NCBI RefSeq assembly: GCF_024834045.1 | Contig: NZ_JANUXW010000012.1 | Span: forward strand, 1 to 52,926 | Direction: 5' to 3' | Origin: Neisseria montereyensis | GTDB taxonomy: Bacteria > Pseudomonadota > Gammaproteobacteria > Burkholderiales > Neisseriaceae | Length of the DNA: 52,926 bases | Shown: positions 32,622 to 42,025 of the stretch, in pieces | Layout of the letters: each line of letters begins with the position of its first letter | Position numbering within the stretch: position 1 is the first letter of the stretch | Translations under genes and position numbers: made by a program | Notes under the pieces: model-generated | Told to the model about the DNA's origin: nothing | The model's database searches: none | What the model saw: the letters and a program-made list of their open reading frames with translations, nothing else

Positions 32622-33383
32622 ATGAACACCGTAACCGTGAAAAACCTCACCTTGGGCGATGGCATTCCGAAAATCGCCGTGCCTTTGGTTGCAGAAGATT
32701 CAGACGGCCTGAAAGCCGCACTGGCAGACATCCGCCGCGCCGATTTCGATATATTGGAATTTCGCGCCGATTTTTTCAAAGAAGCCCGCAATGCCGACTA
32801 TATTATCGAACGCCTGCGGGAAACACGGCAGGCGCTGCCCGATACGCCGCTATTGTTTACCTTCCGCCGCGCCGAAGAAGGCGGCAGCTGCCCGATGCCT
32901 GAAAGCGCTTATTTCAACCTTATTCAGACGGCCATCTCTTCCGGCCTGATTGATATGATTGATATCGAACTGTTTGCCGCGGCCGACCAAGTGAAAGAAA
33001 CCGTTGCCATAGCGAAGGCACAAGGCATAGCCGTTTTGATGTGCAACCATGATTTCGACAACACCCCGCCGAAAGCAGAAATCATAGGCCGTCTGAAAAC
33101 CATGCAGGATTGGGGGGCGGATATTTGCAAAATCGCCGTGATGCCGCATTCGCCTGCCGACGTATTGGTCTTGCTCGATGCCACCCAAACCATGTTTCAA
33201 GAATATGCCGTTCAGCCTTTGGTCACCATTTCAATGGGCAAACTCGGCATCATCAGCCGTTTGGCCGGCGCCACTTTCGGCTCGGCCATCACATTCGGTA
33301 CCGCCGGCAAAGCGTCCGCACCCGGCCAGATTGGTGCCGATGATTTACGCTTTATTTTAAACACGCTATCCGGCGAACATTAA
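32622..33383 (+). CDS. aroD: 3-dehydroquinate dehydratase, type I
   Basis: 253 residues. Shikimate-pathway enzyme making 3-dehydroshikimate through a Schiff base. The base His143 (CNHDFDNTP) and Schiff-base Lys170 (CKIAVMP) fall at the same numbers as in E. coli AroD. The substrate loop TISMGKLG is present. Two uptake sequences lie within the coding region (one read as SDGL near residue 27, one as IQTA near 101). A perfect DUS-pair terminator follows. Confidence 0.95.
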   Translation: MNTVTVKNLTLGDGIPKIAVPLVAEDSDGLKAALADIRRADFDILEFRADFFKEARNADYIIERLRETRQALPDTPLLFTFRRAEEGGSCPMPESAYFNLIQTAISSGLIDMIDIELFAAADQVKETVAIAKAQGIAVLMCNHDFDNTPPKAEIIGRLKTMQDWGADICKIAVMPHSPADVLVLLDATQTMFQEYAVQPLVTISMGKLGIISRLAGATFGSAITFGTAGKASAPGQIGADDLRFILNTLSGEH

Positions 33384-33389
33384 ATAAAC

Positions 33390-33419
33390 AGGCCGTCTGA
33401 AAAACCTTTCAGACGGCCT
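33390..33419. terminator. DUS-pair terminator between aroD and usp
   Basis: AGGCCGTCTGAAA and its perfect complement with a short loop. It lies between two convergent genes and can serve both. Confidence 0.75.
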
Positions 33420-33473
33420 AATCACTTATGCGCTCAAGTACCACAATACCACTTTAGCGCGGTTCGTATTGTT

Positions 33474-33941
33474 TTATTCCTCTTCTTCCGCCACGCTGCG
33501 GATAACCAACAACGGCAGATGGCTCTGACGCATCACGGTTTCGGCGAAGCTGCCCATCAGCAAATGCATTAAACCGCTGCGGCCGTGCGTACCCAATACA
33601 ATCAGATCCGAGCCTTGCGAATCGGCATAATCCACCAATTCCTGCGCCATTTCGCGCGCACCTTTAGTGGCCACCAACAAATGTTTCACCACATCGGCAA
33701 CGCCTTGTTCTTTGGAACGCGCTTCAGCAAAATCCAACACCTCGTTGCCTTGAGCGACCGCGGCGGCTTCATAACTCTCATGCTGTAAAAATTCAGGTGC
33801 CAATGCCATATATTCGGCAGGGTTGGCCACATGAACCAAAGTCAGTCTGGCATCACCCGCACGGGCAAGTTCCGCTGCATGTTTCAAAGCATTTAAAGAA
33901 GTCGCACTACCATCAACAGCAACCACTACATGTTTGTACAT
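33474..33941 (-). CDS. Universal stress protein, UspA family
   Basis: 155 residues from the ATG at 33941. A single Usp domain with N-terminal VVVAVDGS and the ATP-binding GTHGRSGLMHLLMGS pattern (G-2x-G-9x-G-S) near the C-terminus, so it belongs to the nucleotide-binding Usp branch. It is likely a cytosolic dimer protecting against stress or starvation; the specific role is not deducible. Two adjacent ATG codons follow GGAG; the second gives the better 7-nt spacing. Convergent with aroD, divergent from tcdA. Confidence 0.88.
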   Translation of the reverse strand: MYKHVVVAVDGSATSLNALKHAAELARAGDARLTLVHVANPAEYMALAPEFLQHESYEAAAVAQGNEVLDFAEARSKEQGVADVVKHLLVATKGAREMAQELVDYADSQGSDLIVLGTHGRSGLMHLLMGSFAETVMRQSHLPLLVIRSVAEEEE

Positions 33942-34082
33942 CATCAATCTCCTTTCCATAATCGGCTACCTACCGATTTTTTAGTGAAATGTGATTCATT
34001 ACGCACCTTCAAGTATAATACCGCTGCGCCGTTTTGCCAGCATTTTTTTTATCGAATTTTGATTTACCACAAGGCTCCGTTT

Positions 34083-34859
34083 ATGTCCGATTCCGTTTTC
34101 ACTCCCTCGCGCCGCTTCGGCGGCATTGCCCGCCTATACGGCGATTCCGCCCTGCAACGTTTCGGGCAGGCGCATGTTTGCGTGGTCGGTGTCGGCGGAG
34201 TCGGCTCTTGGGCAGTGGAAGCTTTGGCGCGTTCGGGCATCGGCCGTTTAACCTTAATCGACTTGGATAATGTCGCCGAATCGAATGTGAACCGCCAACT
34301 GCCCGCGCTCACATCGGAATTCGGCAAAGCCAAAGTCACTTCTTTGCACGAACGCATTCTACAAATCAACCCCGACTGCCGAGTAATCGAAATCGAAGAT
34401 TTTGTTAGCGAAGAAAATTTATCCGAATTATTCGGTCAGCCCTTTGATTTTGTGATTGACGCTATCGACCAAGTGCGGATAAAAGCCGCAATGGCCGCCT
34501 ATTTCACCAAGCATAAACAACCGTTTATCTTAAGCGGCAGCGCGGGCGGGCAGAAAAACCCCGCCCTGATTCAAACTGCTGACCTCAGCCGTGTGACCCA
34601 CGACCCGCTCTTGGCCAACCTGCGCTATACCCTACGCAAACGCTACGGCTTTTCGCGCGACACCAAGCAAAAAATGAACGTGCCCTGCGTTTATTCCACC
34701 GAAAACATCACACCGCCGCAAAGCGGCGAAGTTTGCGATACCGGCGATGCACCGCAAGGCTTATCTTGTGCCGGATACGGCGCCAGTATGTTGGTAACCG
34801 CCTCATTCGGCCTCTATTGCGCCCAAGCTGCTATCGAACACATAGGCGCCCGAAAATGA
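34083..34859 (+). CDS. tcdA: tRNA threonylcarbamoyladenosine dehydratase
   Basis: 258 residues of the ThiF/E1-like family. ATP-binding GVGGVGSWAVE is at 36-46, followed by the acidic LIDLDNV strand and the conserved N-R-Q (NVNRQ) that positions ATP. TcdA cyclises the t6A base at position 37 of ANN-decoding tRNAs. The ATG at 34083 is preceded by AAGG at 8 nt. The stop overlaps the scpA start (ATGA), suggesting a coupled pair. Confidence 0.92.
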   Translation: MSDSVFTPSRRFGGIARLYGDSALQRFGQAHVCVVGVGGVGSWAVEALARSGIGRLTLIDLDNVAESNVNRQLPALTSEFGKAKVTSLHERILQINPDCRVIEIEDFVSEENLSELFGQPFDFVIDAIDQVRIKAAMAAYFTKHKQPFILSGSAGGQKNPALIQTADLSRVTHDPLLANLRYTLRKRYGFSRDTKQKMNVPCVYSTENITPPQSGEVCDTGDAPQGLSCAGYGASMLVTASFGLYCAQAAIEHIGARK

Positions 34860-35716
34860 CCGCCGACACCACCCACTTAGCCGAACCAACCGCCGCCGAA
34901 AACCCTCATGCCGTTGCTTGGATTTTCGGCCAACCGGTAGTGGATTTGCCGCAAGACTTATTCATTCCGCCCGATGCCCTCGAAGTTGTGCTGCACAGTT
35001 TTCAAGGGCCGTTGGATTTACTGCTTTATTTAATCCGCAAACAAAATATCGATGTATTGGATATTCCGATGATTAAAATCACCGAGCAATATCTGCACTA
35101 CATCGCCCAGATGGAAGCCTACCAATTTGATTTGGCGGCCGAATATCTATTGATGGCGGCCGTATTGATTGAAATTAAATCGCGCCTACTACTGCCGCAA
35201 CCCGAAAACATTGAAAACGAAGAAGAGGCCGACCCCCGCGCCGAGCTCGTCCGCCGCCTGTTGGCCTACGAACAAATGAAACTCGCCGCCGCCGGACTCG
35301 ACGCCCTGCCCCGTGCCGGACGCGATTTTATTTGGGCGTACCTACCATTAGAAATCGCCGTCGAAGCCAAGCTGCCCGACGTGCACACCGCCGATCTCAC
35401 ACAAGCCTGGCTCTCGATTCTTTCCCGCGCCAAACACACCCGCAGCCATGCCGTCGTTCAAGAAACCATTTCCGTGCGGGCGCAAATGAGCAGCATCCTA
35501 CGCCGCCTCAATCAAAGCGGCCAATGCCGTTTTTCCGAATTATTCAAAGCCGAACAAGGCATTGCCCATGTGGTCGTCAACTTCATCGCCCTGCTCGAAT
35601 TGGCCAAAGAAGGCTTGGTGCGCATTATCCAACCCGAAAACTTCACCGAGATAGAAATCCATATTAAAAACGAAAACTTGGAAAGCCATGAAGCCGAAAC
35701 GCCAATCGAAGCTTAA
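34856..35716 (+). CDS. scpA: Segregation and condensation protein A
   Basis: 286 residues. Kleisin of the Smc-ScpAB condensin: the N-terminal domain with FQGPLDLLLYLIRKQNIDVLDIPM, a linker of acidic residues (about 120-135), and a C-terminal winged helix. It bridges Smc heads and binds ScpB. The start is taken at 34856 because of the ATGA overlap with tcdA; an earlier in-frame start at 34733 would lie inside tcdA. scpB, often the next gene, is not here. Confidence 0.93.
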   Translation: MTADTTHLAEPTAAENPHAVAWIFGQPVVDLPQDLFIPPDALEVVLHSFQGPLDLLLYLIRKQNIDVLDIPMIKITEQYLHYIAQMEAYQFDLAAEYLLMAAVLIEIKSRLLLPQPENIENEEEADPRAELVRRLLAYEQMKLAAAGLDALPRAGRDFIWAYLPLEIAVEAKLPDVHTADLTQAWLSILSRAKHTRSHAVVQETISVRAQMSSILRRLNQSGQCRFSELFKAEQGIAHVVVNFIALLELAKEGLVRIIQPENFTEIEIHIKNENLESHEAETPIEA

Positions 35717-35869
35717 GCATCATTCAAACAAAGCCAACCAAACCCATTCTCATAAGAGATAAAAGGCCGTCTGAAAAATAAGCCATACGCTACCGTTTCA
35801 AACAAAATCCCCCACAAAAGCCGCCAAACATGGTTTAATGCCGTTTCAGCAAACAAGAAAACCGTTATC

Positions 35870-37093
35870 ATGAAACCTCATGCTCCGATTATTCAATCAC
35901 TGCTCGATACCGATTTATACAAATTCACTATGTTGCAGGTTGTCCTGCATAAGTTTCCCCAAGCACACGGCGTTTATGAATTCCGCTGTCGCAACAACGA
36001 TGAAACCGTTTATCCGCTGGCCGAAATCCGCGAAGATTTGGAACGCGAACTGGATGAACTATGCCGCTTGCAATTAAGCCAAGACGAATTGGATTATTTG
36101 CGCAGCTTCCGTTTTATCAAAAGCGATTTTGTCGACTATATGGAGCTTTTCCAGCTCAAGCGCCGCTTTGTGACCGTAAGCACCGATGAAGAAGGCCGTC
36201 TGCATATCAAAATCGAAGGGCCGATGATACAGGCAATGTTCTTTGAGATTTATATTCTTTCTATCGTGAACGAGCTTTATTTCCGCCGCCTCGAAACACC
36301 GGAAGTACTGGCCGAAGGCGAGCGTAGGCTTCAGGCCAAAGCGGCCCGCTTAAAAGAGTTGGTTAAAATTCAAGATCCTAACGATCCGCCTTTTTTGATT
36401 GCGGATTTCGGCACCCGCCGCCGCTATAAATTAGACTGGCAGGAACACGTTATCAAAACCCTTTATGCAGCCGCCCCCGAAGTGGTACGCGGCACCAGCA
36501 ATGTTTATTTGGCGAAAAAACTCGGCCTTATCCCAATCGGTACAATGGCACATGAGTTTTTACAAGCCTTTCAAGCCCTTGATGTGCGCCTGCGGGATTT
36601 CCAAAAAGCCGCGCTTGAAGCGTGGGTAAACGAATACCGCGGCGATTTGGGCATCGCGCTCACCGATGTGGTCGGCATGGATGCATTCCTGCGCGATTTC
36701 GACCTCTATTTTGCCAAACTGTTCGACGGTTTGCGCCATGATAGCGGCGATCCTTATGTGTGGGGTGACAAAGCCTACCGCCATTATCAAAAACTTAAAA
36801 TCGACAGCCGTACCAAAATGCTGAATTTTTCAGACAGCCTAGATATAGAAAAATCGTGGGCTTTGCACCAGTATTTTAAAGACCGTTTTAAAACCAGTTT
36901 CGGTATCGGTACCAACCTCACCAACGATTTCGGGCATACTACGCTTAATATCGTGTTGAAATTGGTGGAATGTAACGGCCAGTCAGTAGCAAAACTTTCC
37001 GACAGTCCCGGCAAAACCATGTCTGATAATAATACCTTCCTTGCTTATCTGCGTCAGGTATTTGAAATACCCGAACCGAAAGATGAGCAATAA
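35870..37093 (+). CDS. pncB: Nicotinate phosphoribosyltransferase
   Basis: 407 residues. Salvages nicotinate to nicotinate mononucleotide for NAD synthesis, driven by ATP through a phosphohistidine. The candidate histidine is His228 in GTMAHEF, and DFGTRRR near 179 is a conserved substrate loop. N-terminal [11 protein letters not shown] is the family signature. It is monocistronic, with a lone DUS upstream at about 35764. Confidence 0.94.
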   Translation: MKPHAPIIQSLLDTDLYKFTMLQVVLHKFPQAHGVYEFRCRNNDETVYPLAEIREDLERELDELCRLQLSQDELDYLRSFRFIKSDFVDYMELFQLKRRFVTVSTDEEGRLHIKIEGPMIQAMFFEIYILSIVNELYFRRLETPEVLAEGERRLQAKAARLKELVKIQDPNDPPFLIADFGTRRRYKLDWQEHVIKTLYAAAPEVVRGTSNVYLAKKLGLIPIGTMAHEFLQAFQALDVRLRDFQKAALEAWVNEYRGDLGIALTDVVGMDAFLRDFDLYFAKLFDGLRHDSGDPYVWGDKAYRHYQKLKIDSRTKMLNFSDSLDIEKSWALHQYFKDRFKTSFGIGTNLTNDFGHTTLNIVLKLVECNGQSVAKLSDSPGKTMSDNNTFLAYLRQVFEIPEPKDEQ

Positions 37094-37178
37094 AAACAAG
37101 TCGTCTGAAAAACATCATTCGCTCGTTTCGACAGCAAAGGCCGTCTGAAACCCGATAAACAAAATAAAAGGAAATACA

Positions 37179-37925
37179 ATGAGTTCACAAGATTTAACCG
37201 GAAAAATCGCGCTGGTTACCGGTGCTTCCCGCGGCATTGGCGCCGCTATTGCCGACACACTGGCCGCTGCCGGTGCGACGGTTATCGGCACAGCCACATC
37301 GGAAAGCGGTGCAAGCGCTATCGGTGAACGTTTGGCGCAATGGAAAGGCGAAGGCCGTGTTTTGAATACCGCCGAAGAAGACAGCATCGAAGAGCTCATT
37401 GCCGAGATTGAAAAAACATTCGGCAAACTGGATATTCTGGTAAACAACGCCGGCATCACTCGCGATAACCTACTGATGCGCATGAAAGAAGAAGAGTGGG
37501 ACGACATTATGCAGGTTAACCTGAAATCGGTTTTCCGCACCAGTAAAGCCGTTTTACGCGGCATGATGAAACGTCGCCACGGCCGTATTATCAGCATTAC
37601 TTCGGTCGTCGGCGCGATGGGCAATGCCGGTCAGGCCAATTATGCCGCGGCCAAAGCCGGCTTAATCGGTTTTTCCAAATCCATTGCGCGCGAAGTCGGC
37701 AGCCGCGGCATTACCGTGAATTGCGTCGCCCCCGGTTTTATCGATACCGACATGACCCGCACCCTCCCCGAAGAAACCCGCAAAACATTCGAAGCCGAAA
37801 CGGCCTTGGGCAAATTCGGCGAAGCGCAAGATATTGCCGATGCGGTATTGTTCTTAGCCAGTGATCAGGCAAAATACATTACCGGCCAAACCCTACATGT
37901 TAACGGCGGTATGTTGATGCCTTAA
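37179..37925 (+). CDS. fabG: 3-oxoacyl-ACP reductase
   Basis: 248 residues. NADPH-dependent reductase of type II fatty-acid synthesis. Cofactor motif TGASRGIG is at 14-21, NNAGITRDNLLMRM follows at about 90, the catalytic Ser is in SITSVVG, and Tyr-Lys are in YAAAK. All are intact, unlike in the SDR at 14574. The C-terminus HVNGGMLMP is the family end. It lies apart from other fab genes, with AAAGGAAATACA before the ATG and a DUS-pair terminator after. Confidence 0.93.
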   Translation: MSSQDLTGKIALVTGASRGIGAAIADTLAAAGATVIGTATSESGASAIGERLAQWKGEGRVLNTAEEDSIEELIAEIEKTFGKLDILVNNAGITRDNLLMRMKEEEWDDIMQVNLKSVFRTSKAVLRGMMKRRHGRIISITSVVGAMGNAGQANYAAAKAGLIGFSKSIAREVGSRGITVNCVAPGFIDTDMTRTLPEETRKTFEAETALGKFGEAQDIADAVLFLASDQAKYITGQTLHVNGGMLMP

Positions 37926-37948
37926 TCCGGATAAACTACTCAAACCTC

Positions 37949-37984
37949 AAAGGCCGTCTGAATCTATTTTTCAAACGGCCTTTT
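37949..37984 (+). terminator. DUS-type terminator after fabG
   Basis: AAAGGCCGTCTGAA with TTCAAACGGCCTTTT, one wobble, and a T-run at the end. Confidence 0.8.
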
Positions 37985-37990
37985 GTTTCT

Positions 37991-38057
37991 CTATACCTCA
38001 ATGGTATAGATTTATGACATAAATTTTTGCAACATATCAAGTGGTTTTATACCACTT
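37991..38057. promoter_or_regulatory. Two palindromes upstream of the cation antiporter gene
   Basis: CTATACC-TCAAT-GGTATAG (37991-38009) and AAGTGGT-TTTAT-ACCACTT (38039-38057) are perfect 7-bp inverted repeats with 5-nt centres, 48 bp apart. A good -10 box (TATAAT, 38118-38123) lies downstream, so these sit in operator-like positions. Confidence 0.45.
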
Positions 38058-38174
38058 CAAGCCATGCAAAAAACATGTTTTTAAAGTCTTTTAAGCATAA
38101 ACAACGCCGGTTTGCTATATAATCCGAACCTTATTTCCGGCAACCATTATTATTCAATTCACGACACTCACACT

Positions 38175-40157
38175 ATGGAACACTTTTCTCTAGCACCAAT
38201 TGTTATTGTTTTATCTGTTGCGGTTATTTCCGTTATTTTTTGCCGGAAGTTCAATATTCCTTCCATGCTCGGTTATCTGCTGTCCGGTTTTCTCGCCGGC
38301 CCCAGCGTTTTGCATCTGATACCGAAAAGTGAAGCCACCGATTATCTGGGTGAAATCGGTATCGTGTTTTTGATGTTTAGTATCGGTTTGGAATTCTCTC
38401 TACCCAAACTTAAAGCCATGCGGCGTTTGGTGTTTGGCTTAGGCGGTATGCAGGTGGTCATCACCATTATTGCGATTGTCGGTATTTTGATGATTAGCGG
38501 CGCCCAGTTTAATTGGGCCTTTGCCGTTGCCGGCGCATTAACCATGTCGTCCACTGCCATTGTAAGCCGCATTCTTTCCGAGAAAACCGAATTGGGGCAA
38601 ACCCACGGTCAAATGACGATGGGCGTGTTGCTGATGCAGGATATTGCCGTTGTGCCGTTAATGATTTTGCTACCCGCCCTTGCCGGCGGTGCCAGTGGCA
38701 ATCTATGGATTGAACTGGGCTTGGCCGTACTAAAAATGATATTGACACTCGGCGTACTGTTTGTGATTGGCAACCGTATTATGTCGCCGTGGTTCCGCTT
38801 GGTAGCCAAACGTAAATCTTCCGAACTGTTTATGATTAACGTGTTGCTGGTTACCCTTGGTGTAGCTTATCTAACCGACTTAGAAGGCCTGTCATTGGCG
38901 TTGGGCGCGTTTGTGGCCGGTATGCTGTTGTCTGAAACCGAATACCGCTTCCAAGTGGAAGACGATATCCGTCCTTTCCGCGATATCCTGCTCGGCTTTT
39001 TCTTTATTACCGTCGGCATGAAACTGGATATTCAGGCATTAATCAACGACTGGCAATCGGTGTTGATACTGTTGGGCATTCTGATTTTATTAAAAGCCGC
39101 AGTGATTTTTATTATTGCCCACCGTATGAAGCACACTGCGGCCGACAGCTTAAAAACCGCGCTTTATCTGGCTCAGGGCGGTGAGTTTGGTTTTGTAATG
39201 TTGGCGGTTTCCAGCAAAATCAATATGGTTTCACCTCAACTCGAACAGGCCGCAACCGCTGCGATTTTACTTTCCATGATTATCGCCCCGTTCCTGCTCA
39301 ACAGCAGCGATAGATTGATTAATAAGTTTGTGAAATCCGACTGGGATATGAAAGCCGTCGATCTGCAAAATATGCTGATTGCTACTATGAACACTTCCGA
39401 TCACGTGCTGATTATCGGCTACGGACGCGGCGGACAAACCATCGGTAGGATTCTGACGCAGGAAAATATTCCTTATTACGCTTTAGACTTAGATGTCGAA
39501 CGCGTTCAAGTGGCCCGCAGTGCCGGCGAACCTGTATCGTTCGGCGATGCCAAGCGGCGTGAGGTTTTGGAAGCCGCCGGCTTAAACCGTGCCAAAATGG
39601 TGGTGATTACCCTTAGCAATATGCACGAAACCCAACACATATTGGATAATATTATGAGCATCCACCCCACCATGCCCGTGCATGTGCGTGCCGTGAGCGA
39701 CGATTACATCCAAACCTTTACCCATATGGGTGCAGAAGAAGCCGTATCCGATACCAAAGAAACCAGCCTTGCCTTAGCCTCTTACGCCATGTTGGGTTCG
39801 GGATTATCGTATCACCACGTTCATCAAACCATTATGGATATCCGCCGCAACCGCTACGACATTCTAAAAGACTTGTTTGTCGGCAGTGACGATGAATCCG
39901 CATTCTATGATGAAGAAAACAATGTCAGCCGTTATGCATTTGCGTTGTCGCAAGAAGCGTACGCTATCGGCAAACACATAGACGAACTGCCGCTCAAGCA
40001 TTTAAATATCAAGCTGCTGTTTGTCCGCCGCCATACCCACCGCATTCAAGAATTCGATAAAGATTTCCGATTGAATGACGGCGACATTCTGGTTGTAGCC
40101 GGAAACAAGGAAAAAATAATATCCTTTGAAAACTGGTCTCTACAAGGAAACGCTTAA
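38175..40157 (+). CDS. Monovalent cation:proton antiporter of the CPA2 family (KefB/KefC-like)
   Basis: 660 residues from the ATG at 38175. The N-terminal 390 residues form about 12 membrane spans of a Na+/H+-exchanger fold (LGYLLSGFLAGP, IGLEFSLPKLK, AQGGEFGFV signatures). Then comes an RCK-N Rossmann domain (VLIIGYGRGGQTIGRIL, about 405-520) and a C-terminal TrkA-C domain (about 575-655). It likely exports K+ or Na+ in exchange for protons under ligand gating. Whether it is glutathione-gated like KefC cannot be told. No KefF/KefG partner is adjacent. Confidence 0.88.
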   Translation: MEHFSLAPIVIVLSVAVISVIFCRKFNIPSMLGYLLSGFLAGPSVLHLIPKSEATDYLGEIGIVFLMFSIGLEFSLPKLKAMRRLVFGLGGMQVVITIIAIVGILMISGAQFNWAFAVAGALTMSSTAIVSRILSEKTELGQTHGQMTMGVLLMQDIAVVPLMILLPALAGGASGNLWIELGLAVLKMILTLGVLFVIGNRIMSPWFRLVAKRKSSELFMINVLLVTLGVAYLTDLEGLSLALGAFVAGMLLSETEYRFQVEDDIRPFRDILLGFFFITVGMKLDIQALINDWQSVLILLGILILLKAAVIFIIAHRMKHTAADSLKTALYLAQGGEFGFVMLAVSSKINMVSPQLEQAATAAILLSMIIAPFLLNSSDRLINKFVKSDWDMKAVDLQNMLIATMNTSDHVLIIGYGRGGQTIGRILTQENIPYYALDLDVERVQVARSAGEPVSFGDAKRREVLEAAGLNRAKMVVITLSNMHETQHILDNIMSIHPTMPVHVRAVSDDYIQTFTHMGAEEAVSDTKETSLALASYAMLGSGLSYHHVHQTIMDIRRNRYDILKDLFVGSDDESAFYDEENNVSRYAFALSQEAYAIGKHIDELPLKHLNIKLLFVRRHTHRIQEFDKDFRLNDGDILVVAGNKEKIISFENWSLQGNA

Positions 40158-40222
40158 AATGATGCAAAAAATACTTGCAGCGATAACCAAGTTTTGATTT
40201 AATCACGGCTTCACAGCGACAC

Positions 40223-40298
40223 GGGTGATTAGCTCAGTTGGTAGAGCGTCTGCCTTACAAGCAGAATGTCGGCGGTTCGACTCCGTCATCACCCACCA
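40223..40298 (+). tRNA. tRNA-Val (anticodon TAC)
   Basis: 76 nt including the encoded CCA. The acceptor stem pairs GGGTGAT with ATCACCC, the anticodon stem TCTGC/GCAGA holds loop CTTACAA, and the T-arm reads GGTTCGACTCC. The D-loop is AGCTCAGTTGGTAGAGC. Confidence 0.95.
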
Positions 40299-40310
40299 AG
40301 TTTTTTGTGC

Positions 40311-40387
40311 GGAGTGGTAGTTCAGTTGGTCAGAATACCGGCCTGTCACGCCGGGGGTCGCGGGTTCGAGCCCCGTCCACTCCGCCA
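40311..40387 (+). tRNA. tRNA-Asp (anticodon GTC)
   Basis: 77 nt including CCA. Acceptor GGAGTGG/CCACTCC, discriminator G, anticodon loop CTGTCAC, T-arm GGGTTCGAGCCCC. Twelve bases separate it from tRNA-Val, so both are probably processed from one transcript that starts upstream of 40223. Confidence 0.96.
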
Positions 40388-40398
40388 ACCTTATTAAA

Positions 40399-40431
40399 AA
40401 AGCATCAATCTTCGGATTGATGCTTTTTTAT
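40399..40431 (+). terminator. Strong intrinsic terminator of the tRNA pair
   Basis: AGCATCAATC and GATTGATGCT form a perfect 10-bp stem on a TTCG tetraloop, preceded by an A-run and followed by TTTTTT. Confidence 0.95.
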
Positions 40432-40446
40432 TTACGTCATTCTCAT

Positions 40447-40475
40447 AGGCCGTCTGAAACGTTTTCAGACGGCCT
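40447..40475. terminator. DUS-pair hairpin
   Basis: A perfect inverted DUS pair shortly after the tRNA terminator; a possible back-up terminator. Confidence 0.5.
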
Positions 40476-40592
40476 GATATATTTCTTTCAACCCATCCGT
40501 TCAAATAAAACCTTGAATAATCCAAGCCGTCTGAATAGCGCTCAATAAAATGCTACAATAACCAGCCTCAAAATACTGATTGACTGCTATTT

Positions 40593-41300
40593 ATGAAAAC
40601 CATCGAACATGTTCAGGCCATTGCCTTTGATTTAGACGGCACACTCTGCGACTCCGTGCCCGATTTGGCCGCTGCAGCCAATGCCGCACGCGAACACTTA
40701 GGCCTACCGGCACTTCCTATCGAAACCGTGAAAAGCTATGTGGGCGACGGCGTTGCCAAGCTGATACACCGCGTGCTCACCGAAACCTACGAAGAAGAAG
40801 CCGAACCCACCCTCTGGGAACAGGGATTCACCTTTTTTATCCGCTATTATCACGATCACTTAAGCGTTTACACCCGCCCCTATCCCGAAACCGAAGCCGG
40901 ATTAAAACTGCTCAAATCTCTGGGCATTCCGTTAATTGTGATTACCAATAAAAACGAAGTTTTAGCAGTCGAACTATTAAAACAGCTCGGTTTGGCCGAC
41001 TATTTCAGCCTGATACTCGGCGGCGACAGTTTATCCGAGAAAAAACCGTCCCCCTTGCCTATTACGCATGCCGCAGAAGTATTGAATATCCAACCGGCCG
41101 ATATGATCATGGTCGGCGACTCTAAAAACGATATTCTGGCGGCCAAAGCGGCCGGTTGTCTAAGCGTCGGCGTTACATTCGGCTATGGCGATATGACCAT
41201 GCTGTCACAAAACGAAGCCACCAAACCGGATTGGTTAATCGGTGCAATTCCGGAAATCTATGAAAACCTCCAACCTCAGAAAGAATCGGAAAATAGATAA
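40593..41300 (+). CDS. gph: Phosphoglycolate phosphatase (HAD family)
   Basis: 235 residues. HAD motif I DLDGTLCDS (nucleophile Asp13, acid Asp15), motif II in VITNK, motif III lysine in SEKKPSP, motif IV GDSKNDI. It removes 2-phosphoglycolate formed during repair of oxidised DNA ends. The cap sequence and length fit Gph better than other HAD enzymes, though substrate cannot be proven. recX follows 74 bp later, behind a DUS hairpin. Confidence 0.88.
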   Translation: MKTIEHVQAIAFDLDGTLCDSVPDLAAAANAAREHLGLPALPIETVKSYVGDGVAKLIHRVLTETYEEEAEPTLWEQGFTFFIRYYHDHLSVYTRPYPETEAGLKLLKSLGIPLIVITNKNEVLAVELLKQLGLADYFSLILGGDSLSEKKPSPLPITHAAEVLNIQPADMIMVGDSKNDILAAKAAGCLSVGVTFGYGDMTMLSQNEATKPDWLIGAIPEIYENLQPQKESENR

Positions 41301-41318
41301 AACCCATCCATAATATAT

Positions 41319-41347
41319 AGGCCGTCTGAACCCCTTTCAGACGGCTT
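41319..41347 (+). terminator. DUS-pair hairpin after gph
   Basis: AGGCCGTCTGAA with TTTCAGACGGCTT, 18 bp past the gph stop. Confidence 0.65.
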
Positions 41348-41374
41348 ATTATCCAAAAGATACCTTATTTTAAT

Positions 41375-41824
41375 ATGAAGCAACCCCTATCCCTCCGCAC
41401 CCGTGCCTTAAATATACTTGCCCGCCAAGAAATCAGCCGCGCCGACCTGAAACGCAAACTGGCACCTTATGCCGACAATGAAAACGAATTAAATCAGCTT
41501 TTAGACGAACTGGCCGAAAGAAACTGGCAATCGGACAAACGCTTTGCCGAAGCCTATATACACGGTAAAAGCAAACGACACGGTACCCTACGCCTGAAAC
41601 AAAGCTTGCAGCAAAAAGGCATTGATAATGAAACGGCCGCATCTTTTCTGCCCAGCCGTGAGCAAGAATTGCAAACAGCAATTGACGTGCTGCATAAAAA
41701 ATTCAAACAACCCGCGCAAGATATGAAAGAGATGCAAAAGCAAATGCGTTTTCTGGCTTACCGGGGTTTCGATAGCGATACCATCCGCGCCGCCTTGAAA
41801 AGCGACTGGCCTGAAGAAGAATAA
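41375..41824 (+). CDS. recX: Recombination regulatory protein RecX
   Basis: 149 residues, all helical: repeats of three-helix modules (RALNILARQEISRADLKRKL, then ELAERNWQSDKRFAEAYIHGKSKRHG, then RFLAYRGFDSDTIRAAL). It binds RecA filaments and modulates their activity. In Neisseria RecX enhances RecA-dependent processes including transformation and pilin variation, which fits the DUS-rich setting. It is separated from recA here. Confidence 0.92.
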   Translation: MKQPLSLRTRALNILARQEISRADLKRKLAPYADNENELNQLLDELAERNWQSDKRFAEAYIHGKSKRHGTLRLKQSLQQKGIDNETAASFLPSREQELQTAIDVLHKKFKQPAQDMKEMQKQMRFLAYRGFDSDTIRAALKSDWPEEE

Positions 41825-42025
41825 ATCCATTCCGATGATTGATCGGTTACCCATCGCATGATAAAAAATAAACAAGCAAAGGTAAATAATATATAAATAA
41901 TCTTGAAAGCCATATAGCCATACCCATGTAGCCAATAGCTATCGGCAATGATTATATTCAGACAGACGGCCATATACGGCATAATATTTTTACAACGTTA
42001 ACTTTTTAACCCAAGAAAGACCATT

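Noticed and set aside
41588-41982. Minus-strand ORFs overlapping recX and its 3' gap
   Set aside because: Antisense to recX and without a start signal.
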